From the NCBI GenBank assembly GCA_964196195.1, contig CAXMSE010000079.1, forward strand, positions 62,001 through 126,000: 64,000 bases of DNA, in the 5' to 3' direction. The notes beneath the pieces are model-generated. The model did no database searches, had not been told where the DNA came from, and worked only from the letters and a program-made list of their open reading frames with translations. Shown one piece after another: positions 58,866 through 64,000 of the stretch. This DNA comes from OFTM10 sp964196195 (GTDB lineage Bacteria; Actinomycetota; Acidimicrobiia; Acidimicrobiales; Aldehydirespiratoraceae). Position 1 is the first letter of the stretch, and each line of letters opens with the position of its first letter. Both the position numbers and the translations under genes were made by a program.

Positions 58866-59569
58866 CCGACGAGCTGCTGCGAGTAGACGGACTCTCGGCC
58901 GGGTACCTCGGCGAGGACGTTGTGCACGACGTCTCCCTGTCGGTGGGAGAAGGCGAGGTGGTCGCGGTGATCGGTTCGAACGGCGCCGGAAAGTCCACGA
59001 TGTTCAAGGCAATATGTGGCCTACAGAACGCCACCGGTGGGACGGTTCACTTCGGAGATGTCGACCTCACCGCCAAGAAGGCACATGCGGTCGTCCGAGC
59101 CGGGTTGGTGTACGTGCCGGCCGAACGTCACCTCTTCCCCCACATGTCGGTGCGAGACAATCTCGCGCTCGGCTCCTACCCCAAGCGTCCCCGCCAAGAC
59201 CAGATCGACCTTGTGTTCGACACCTTCCCCCGGCTGAAGGAACGCGCCTCCCAACACGCGGGCACGATGAGTGGCGGTGAGCAACAGATGCTCGCGGTGG
59301 GTAGGGCCCTGATGTCTTCGCCTCGCTTGTTGATGCTCGACGAGCCCACCACCGGCCTGTCCCCCCTGCTCGCGTCCGAGTCATACGCGGCGCTGGCCGA
59401 GCTGCGCACCGAGGGCCTCACGATCCTGGTGGCCGAGCAGCAGGTCCCGCTGGCGCTGGGACTCGCCGATCGAGGGTATGTGCTGGATCACGGTCGCATC
59501 GAACTGACCGGCACGTCGCAGGAATTGGCCGACGACCCTGGTGTACGCCGGGCGTACCTGGGTGTGTGA
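58862..59569 (+). CDS. livF: branched-chain-amino-acid-type ABC transporter ATPase (LivF-like)
   Basis: A 235-residue ATPase with Walker A 'GSNGAGKST', signature 'MSGGEQQMLAVGRAL', Walker B 'LLMLDEPTTGLSP' and 'VAEQQ' at the H-loop, where the usual His is Gln, as is normal for LivF. It couples ATP hydrolysis to import with the LivG-like partner. Confidence 0.95.
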   Translation: MTDELLRVDGLSAGYLGEDVVHDVSLSVGEGEVVAVIGSNGAGKSTMFKAICGLQNATGGTVHFGDVDLTAKKAHAVVRAGLVYVPAERHLFPHMSVRDNLALGSYPKRPRQDQIDLVFDTFPRLKERASQHAGTMSGGEQQMLAVGRALMSSPRLLMLDEPTTGLSPLLASESYAALAELRTEGLTILVAEQQVPLALGLADRGYVLDHGRIELTGTSQELADDPGVRRAYLGV

Positions 59570-59582
59570 TGAGGAGTAACGC

Positions 59583-60440
59583 ATGACAGCGGTAGTGCTC
59601 GACGGGATCGTATTGGGCCTCCAGTTCGCCATCTTGGGGGTGGGCCTCACCCTCGTGTACGGGTTGGGCGGAGTCGTAAATCTCGCCCACGGCCAGATGG
59701 TCGTCTTCTCGGCGATCGTCATTGCCCGTCTCATCGACAAGGGAGCCTCGACTCTCGTTGCGGTGGCGATCGGGGTGGTCGCCGTCGGAGTACTCGGCTT
59801 GTTGATCGACCTCACCCTGATGAAACCCGTCTACCGGCAACGAGGCGAGAGTCGGGTGCTGCTCGGCCTCTTGCTCATGCTGGGGGTCGGTTTCATCATC
59901 GACGGCATACTCGAGTGGAAGTACCCGATCGAAGCCCTGACCATCCGCATCAGCGGGGACCCGATCCCGATCCTGGGCGTCAATATGCGCCGCGGCTCCC
60001 TCATCGCGTCGGGGATCATTCTCATGGTGGGCGCCGTGCTCGTCTTGTTCTTCCGACTCACCACTTTCGGCCGCGCCACTCGATCGGTTATCCAAGACGA
60101 GGAGGGCGCCCGTCTCTGCGGCGTCAACCCGGCCACCGTACGCACGGTGGTCTTCGGTTTGAGCGGCGTTTTGGCCGGTGTGGTGGCCGTGACCCGGGCC
60201 ATGAGCACACCAGTGGTGTCGACCGCCGGTGTCGATCTCACCATTTTCGCCCTGATCGTGGCCGTCGTGGGTGGCCTCGGCAGTGTGTCCGGCTCCTTCA
60301 TGGCCGGCGTCCTACTGGGAATCGTCAATACATTCAGCGCGTTCTACATCGGGTCCTACGTCACCACGATCGTGTTGCTGATGGCGGCCGCGGTGACGAT
60401 CGTTGTACGCCCGAGCGGCTTGCTCGGAGAGAAGTCATGA
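59583..60440 (+). CDS. livH: branched-chain-amino-acid-type ABC transporter permease (LivH-like)
   Basis: A 285-residue permease with about eight transmembrane helices. Family marks are 'FAILGVGLTLVYGLGGVVNLAHG' (shown in part: 'LVYGLGGVVNLAHGQ'), 'RQRGESRVLLGLLLMLGVG' and the coupling motif 'CGVNPATVRTVVFGLSGVLA'. It starts 13 nt after the LivF gene and overlaps the next gene by four bases. Confidence 0.94.
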   Translation: MTAVVLDGIVLGLQFAILGVGLTLVYGLGGVVNLAHGQMVVFSAIVIARLIDKGASTLVAVAIGVVAVGVLGLLIDLTLMKPVYRQRGESRVLLGLLLMLGVGFIIDGILEWKYPIEALTIRISGDPIPILGVNMRRGSLIASGIILMVGAVLVLFFRLTTFGRATRSVIQDEEGARLCGVNPATVRTVVFGLSGVLAGVVAVTRAMSTPVVSTAGVDLTIFALIVAVVGGLGSVSGSFMAGVLLGIVNTFSAFYIGSYVTTIVLLMAAAVTIVVRPSGLLGEKS

Positions 60441-61480
60441 CCGCCTCCGCTGAGTCCGCGATGGAGGAGGCGGTCGCCGAGGGTCCGACCGGATCGGCTT
60501 CGGCCCCACGAGATTTCGCACCGATCGCGGTGGTGGCGGTGCTACTCGCTCTGGTTCCGCTGAATTTCCATGATTCGGGTTCGATGATGACCGTCATCAT
60601 CGCCGGCCTGTTGTTCTTGTCCTACACGATTGCCTTCAACGTGATCTTCGGTAGTACGGGACAACTCTTCTTGTGTACCGGTGCACTGGCGGGTATCGGC
60701 GGGTTCGCGTCGGCCATCCTCAGCGACCGGGTTGGCATCCCGATGTTGCTCAGCATCGTCGTGGCCGGCGCCTTCGCCGCCATCGTGGGCGGGCTCCTCA
60801 GCTGGGTTGCGGTGAGTCGATCTCTCGACACGATCTTCACGGGCATCGTGACCCTGGCCTTTTCGCTTTCCTACCAAAATTTCATTCTTGGGCGTGGTGA
60901 TCTCACCGGCGGGGAGGACGGGCTACGAATCGAGGCTGGCGGCGACACCATTCTCGACAGCCAGGTGAAGGCTTATTACGTGTTCTTGGCGCTGGCGGTC
61001 GTGTATCTGGTCTTGTTCAAGCTGCTTCAGCGATCCCATATCGGTTGGGCCTTTCGTGCCCTGCGCGACGATGAAGTGGCGGCCGAACTGGCCGGTGTCG
61101 ATGTCACTCGATACCGCGTATACGCGGGGCTCATCGGCTCCGCGATGCTTGGCGTGGCCGGAGCGATATTCGCTCATCACAGAGGCTTCATCGGTACCTC
61201 CACCTATTCGTTCGGCAAGGTCGACGTCCGGGTATTGGTAATGCTCGCCTTCGGTGGGATCGGCACCCTGCTCGGACCGGTGCTCGGTGCGCTGGTGTTC
61301 ACCATCCTCGACGAGATCCTCGACTCCTACGCCCAGCTGAGAGAAGTGCTCTACGGGGTGGTCACCGTGACGCTGTTCTTGGGATTTCGCCGGGGTGTCA
61401 TACCTACCCTGGGCTCTCTGCGCGACAAGTTCGTGTCGCCCAGCGGCCGGGGGCGAAGACCAACGAAGCCCGGCGGCTAG
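60437..61480 (+). CDS. livM: branched-chain-amino-acid-type ABC transporter permease (LivM-like)
   Basis: A 347-residue permease with a ~35-residue hydrophilic N-terminus and about nine transmembrane helices. 'IFGSTGQLFLCTGALAGIGG' and 'GWAFRALRDDEVAAELAGVD' are typical. I start at the ATG overlapping livH; upstream parts of the frame run inside livH. Last gene of the importer operon. Confidence 0.94.
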   Translation: MTASAESAMEEAVAEGPTGSASAPRDFAPIAVVAVLLALVPLNFHDSGSMMTVIIAGLLFLSYTIAFNVIFGSTGQLFLCTGALAGIGGFASAILSDRVGIPMLLSIVVAGAFAAIVGGLLSWVAVSRSLDTIFTGIVTLAFSLSYQNFILGRGDLTGGEDGLRIEAGGDTILDSQVKAYYVFLALAVVYLVLFKLLQRSHIGWAFRALRDDEVAAELAGVDVTRYRVYAGLIGSAMLGVAGAIFAHHRGFIGTSTYSFGKVDVRVLVMLAFGGIGTLLGPVLGALVFTILDEILDSYAQLREVLYGVVTVTLFLGFRRGVIPTLGSLRDKFVSPSGRGRRPTKPGG

Positions 61481-61505
61481 AACGCCCACGCCCCAGCACG
61501 CCGTT

Positions 61506-61548
61506 CTGGTGTAGCGGGGAGTCGGTTTCCGGGGTTTGGCTACACCAG
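61506..61548. repeat. 10-base inverted repeat after the liv operon
   Basis: CTGGTGTAGC (61506-61515) and GCTACACCAG (61539-61548) are perfect inverted copies separated by 23 bases. There is no T-run after the right arm. It may be a terminator-like hairpin for the liv operon or an operator for the gene at 61655. Confidence 0.4.
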
Positions 61549-61654
61549 TACGGGTTTGGGTGCGGAGTCGGCCCGTGTTGTTGCCGGCAGCGCCGGGGCG
61601 GGATCCTGACGATGGGTCATCTGATCCGCCTATCGATCATGTCGGGAGTGCTTC

Positions 61655-62263
61655 GTGTCTGCTGAGGTGGAGGTTTTTGCCGATGTCACCTGTCCGTTCA
61701 CCCACGTCGGCCTCAAGCTGATCTCTGAGCGTCTGGCCCAGCAGCACCCCGAGGTCGCGTGCCGGGTTCGTGCGTGGCCCCTCGAATGGGTGAACGACGC
61801 ACCGATGGCGGCCGAAGCGGCCGGACTAAAGATCGAGGTGCTCCGCGACCAGCTCGGAAAGCACTTGTTCACCGGGTTTCGACCCGATCGCTTTCCGACC
61901 ACCACCGTTCCTGCCCTCAACCTCGCTGCTGCCGCTTACGGGGTCGACGTGGCGACCGGCTTGGGAGTGAGTCTCGAGTTGCGTAACGAGTTGTTCGAAG
62001 AGGGCCGCGACATCGGCAATCCCGAGGTGCTGGCCGGCATCGCCGCCAGACATGGCCTGGACGCACCCCAAGCCGAGGCGAGTCGAGCAGTGCTCGACGA
62101 CTACGCCGAGGGTCAATGCCGAGGGGTGCGAGGCTCGCCGGACTTCTTCATTGGAGATAACGAGTTTTTCTGCCCGTCCCTCGACCTCGACCACGACGAA
62201 GAGGGCCGGCTCATCGCCGCGATCGACCTCGATGGCCTCGAGGCCTTCATCGCGACAATCTGA
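61655..62263 (+). CDS. DsbA-family (2-hydroxychromene isomerase-like) thioredoxin-fold protein
   Basis: A 202-residue cytoplasmic protein with no signal peptide. The N-terminal 'VFADVTCPFTHVGL' carries the DsbA-like active-site position but with one Cys only (CPFT instead of CPxC). The cis-Pro loop is 'RGVRGSPDFFIG', and 'FFCPSLDL' follows. Helical insertion in the middle as in DsbA/FrnE-like proteins. Probably a glutathione-transferase-like or isomerase activity rather than a dithiol oxidase. GTG start with GGGAG 7 nt upstream. Confidence 0.82.
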   Translation: MSAEVEVFADVTCPFTHVGLKLISERLAQQHPEVACRVRAWPLEWVNDAPMAAEAAGLKIEVLRDQLGKHLFTGFRPDRFPTTTVPALNLAAAAYGVDVATGLGVSLELRNELFEEGRDIGNPEVLAGIAARHGLDAPQAEASRAVLDDYAEGQCRGVRGSPDFFIGDNEFFCPSLDLDHDEEGRLIAAIDLDGLEAFIATI

Positions 62264-62323
62264 CCCGACCCAGCGGCGGGCTTTGACGTACAGTTCGCCG
62301 CGGGCGTGTTCGAAAGGGTCAGC

Positions 62324-63478
62324 GTGAGCGGTGAGTTGTTGGACATGGCATCGGCATTCGGGCTCCCGTCTGAGCGGGTCTGGCTCAACGCGTCGCACCA
62401 GGGTCCCTTGCCCGATCGGGCCGCCGACGCGGCACGACAGATGGTGGCTTGGAAGCAGCAACCCCACCACATGTCGACGCCTGCGCCATTCACCGAGATC
62501 CCAGCTCGGCTCCGAGGCGTGCTGGCCCAACTCCTCGGCGCACACACCGACGAGGTTGCACTGGCCAACAGCTCCTCCTATGGCCTGCACCTCATTTCCA
62601 ATGGTCTCGATCTGGTGGCCGGTGATGAGGTGATCGTCGCCGCCAACGACTTTCCTTCCGATGTCTTGCCGTGGCTGCGCCTCCGGGAGACCGGGGTGGT
62701 GGTGAAGCAACTCGAACCCACCGGCGAGGTGCTGACCGCGGCGGAGATAGCGACCGAGATCACACCGGCGACCCGTGTGGTGTGCCTCACCTGGGTCCAT
62801 TCGTTCAGTGGTCATGTGGTGGACCTCGACGCGGTGGGAGAGCTCTGTCGCCGCGTCGGCGCTCTACTCGTGGTCAACGGTGCCCAGGGGATCGGCGCAA
62901 TCCCGATCAGCCCCGGTTCTCAGCCGATCGACGCGCTTGTCGGAGTCGGATTCAAGTATCTTTGCGGACCCTACGGCACCGGACTGCTGTGGCTCGGGCC
63001 CCGAGCAATGGACCGGGTTGCCTCCAGCAAGCTCTATTGGCTCAGTGCCCTCACAGCAGATGATCTGGCCCAAGAAGTGCTCGACCTCGACGGGATCGAG
63101 GCGCCCCACAACGCGGCCCGTCACGACGTCTTCGGCACGGCCAACTTCTTCAACTTCGCGGCTCTCACCGAATCTGCAGGGCTGGTGCTCGAGACGGGGG
63201 TCGATCGGATCTACGCCCACAACCTCGCACTGGCCGACATGCTGGTGGCAGGGATCGACTCCACGCGGTTCGAGGTCCAGCCTCGGGGGCCCATCGGCCG
63301 GCAGTCGAGCATTCTATTCGCGCGGCCTCTCCACCGGCCGCTCGAGGAGGTGGGGGAGCGGCTGGTGGCAGGTGGAGTGGATGTGGCACGCCGCCGAGGG
63401 ATGATCCGCCTGGCCCCCCACTTCTACAACACGGTCGACGACATCGATCGCGCTCTCGATGTGATCAACAGGGTGTGA
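62324..63478 (+). CDS. class V aminotransferase/cysteine desulfurase-like PLP enzyme
   Basis: A 384-residue fold-type I PLP enzyme. The PLP Lys lies in 'GVGFKYLCGPYGTG'. 'NSSSYGLHLISNGL' and 'VCLTWVHSFSGHVVDLD' are family marks. The Asp that usually pairs with the pyridine nitrogen ('VDGAQ' type) is Asn185 here ('VVNGAQGIG'). Similar proteins act in ergothioneine synthesis or as selenocysteine or kynurenine-type lyases, but the reaction cannot be told. Start chosen at the GTG with AAAGGG 5 nt upstream; the GTG at 62306 is possible. Confidence 0.85.
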   Translation: MSGELLDMASAFGLPSERVWLNASHQGPLPDRAADAARQMVAWKQQPHHMSTPAPFTEIPARLRGVLAQLLGAHTDEVALANSSSYGLHLISNGLDLVAGDEVIVAANDFPSDVLPWLRLRETGVVVKQLEPTGEVLTAAEIATEITPATRVVCLTWVHSFSGHVVDLDAVGELCRRVGALLVVNGAQGIGAIPISPGSQPIDALVGVGFKYLCGPYGTGLLWLGPRAMDRVASSKLYWLSALTADDLAQEVLDLDGIEAPHNAARHDVFGTANFFNFAALTESAGLVLETGVDRIYAHNLALADMLVAGIDSTRFEVQPRGPIGRQSSILFARPLHRPLEEVGERLVAGGVDVARRRGMIRLAPHFYNTVDDIDRALDVINRV

Positions 63479-63499
63479 GCCGTTGGCGGGTCTAATCAG

Positions 63500-64000
63500 T
63501 CACGCTGACTCGGTGGTTAACTCTCCGGTGCCCACCACCCGAACGATGATCGCGGAGACGACGAAGACGGCCGCTCCTACGAACATGGCGAGACGTTTGC
63601 CATCGACATAGGCATCGCGGGCGGCCAGTGCGAGAAACTCCCCGCCTGGAGCCTCCGCAGCGATGGCGAGGGCAGCGCCGATGTTGTCGCGGGCGGCCTC
63701 GGCCGCATCCGGAGGGAGTGGATCGGTGGCTGAGCCGAGGCCGTCTCGATACCCGACCGACAGCAGGGTGCCGAGCAGGGCGATGCCGATCGCTCCCCCC
63801 ACCTCGCGGGTGGTGTCGTTCATGGCCGACGCAACTCCGGCCTTGTCCTGGGGGAGTGATCCCACGATCAGCTCAGTTGCCGCCGGGAAGACGAGTGCCA
63901 TGCCGCCAGAGAGAAGCAGGATCGACCCGAGCACGAACTGGAGGTATTGGGTCAGCACGAAGAACATGCCGAACATCACCAGGAAGGAGCTGGTGATGGT
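63500..64000 (-). CDS. DHA2-type MFS exporter, 5' end outside window, internal segment apparently missing
   Basis: The C-terminal part of a drug/proton antiporter of the EmrB/QacA type; the frame is open to the right edge ('TITSSFLVMFGMFF'). 'LTQYLQFVLG' and 'LPQDKAGVASAMNDTTREVG' are strong family marks. In DHA2 proteins these are separated by ~85-100 residues (about three helices), whereas here only about 25 residues lie between, with the seam near 63927. The frame is kept. It may be a deletion in the genome or an assembly collapse. Confidence 0.8.
   Translation of the reverse strand, partial: TITSSFLVMFGMFFVLTQYLQFVLGSILLLSGGMALVFPAATELIVGSLPQDKAGVASAMNDTTREVGGAIGIALLGTLLSVGYRDGLGSATDPLPPDAAEAARDNIGAALAIAAEAPGGEFLALAARDAYVDGKRLAMFVGAAVFVVSAIIVRVVGTGELTTESA

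Overview
The window is a high-GC, gene-dense bacterial chromosome segment, most likely from an actinobacterium of the class Acidimicrobiia. The lineage is inferred from GC-rich third codon positions, many TANNNT -10 boxes placed only 6-10 nt before start codons (leaderless or near-leaderless transcripts), Asp-rich lipoproteins, and actinobacterial families such as DUF4349, DUF222-HNH, DUF2510-RDD and a CCA-enzyme HD half. No rRNA, tRNA, IS element, prophage or CRISPR array was seen.

Layout. 1-4.3 kb: a partial YceI-like protein, a phosphotransferase, pgi (minus strand) and a secreted zincin. 4.3-11.5 kb: a respiratory bc module, with a divergent membrane cytochrome c, a small membrane protein, a 2x[4Fe-4S] ferredoxin, a split cytochrome b (b6-like plus subunit IV-like), a Rieske protein, a two-haem membrane cytochrome c and an unknown membrane protein. 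11.5-27.9 kb: a complete 14-subunit complex I locus (nuoA-N) running on from the bc genes with mostly overlapping genes. 28-29.9 kb: a VanY-like/SLH protein and a conserved unknown protein. 30-40.7 kb: a second, diverged complex I locus of 11 subunits (nuoABCDHIJKLMN, no EFG) behind its own apparent leaderless promoter, followed 7 nt later by a MidA/NDUFAF7-type methyltransferase, a family known to modify the NuoD homologue in mitochondria. 41.8-53.4 kb: mixed housekeeping and accessory genes (TetR, DUF4349 lipoprotein, PIG-L deacetylase, HD protein, glycosyltransferase, asd, MazG-like, MpaB-like, a tiny Cys/His-rich ORF, nitroreductase, PNPOx-like protein, hydantoinase-like protein). 53.4-55.3 kb: two decayed genes (DUF222-HNH nuclease and TauD-like dioxygenase) placed head to head. 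55.3-61.5 kb: RDD protein, beta-carbonic anhydrase and a full branched-chain-amino-acid-type ABC importer (livKGFHM order). 61.6-64 kb: DsbA-like protein, class V aminotransferase and the 3' end of a DHA2 MFS exporter that appears to lack an internal segment.

How it works together. The left 40 kb encode most of an electron transport chain: NADH enters through the 14-subunit complex I. A second complex I without the NADH module probably accepts electrons from a ferredoxin or another donor. Both feed quinol to a b6f-like bc complex whose cytochrome b carries a Cys at the position that binds the extra haem c in b6f and Bacillus complexes. No terminal oxidase is present in the window.

The most interesting points are the paired 14- and 11-subunit complexes I, loss of the quinone-binding Tyr (to Trp) in the second NuoD, a long coiled-coil insertion in the first NuoL, a ferredoxin inside the bc operon, and a short shared N-terminal sequence tag on two bc-module proteins.
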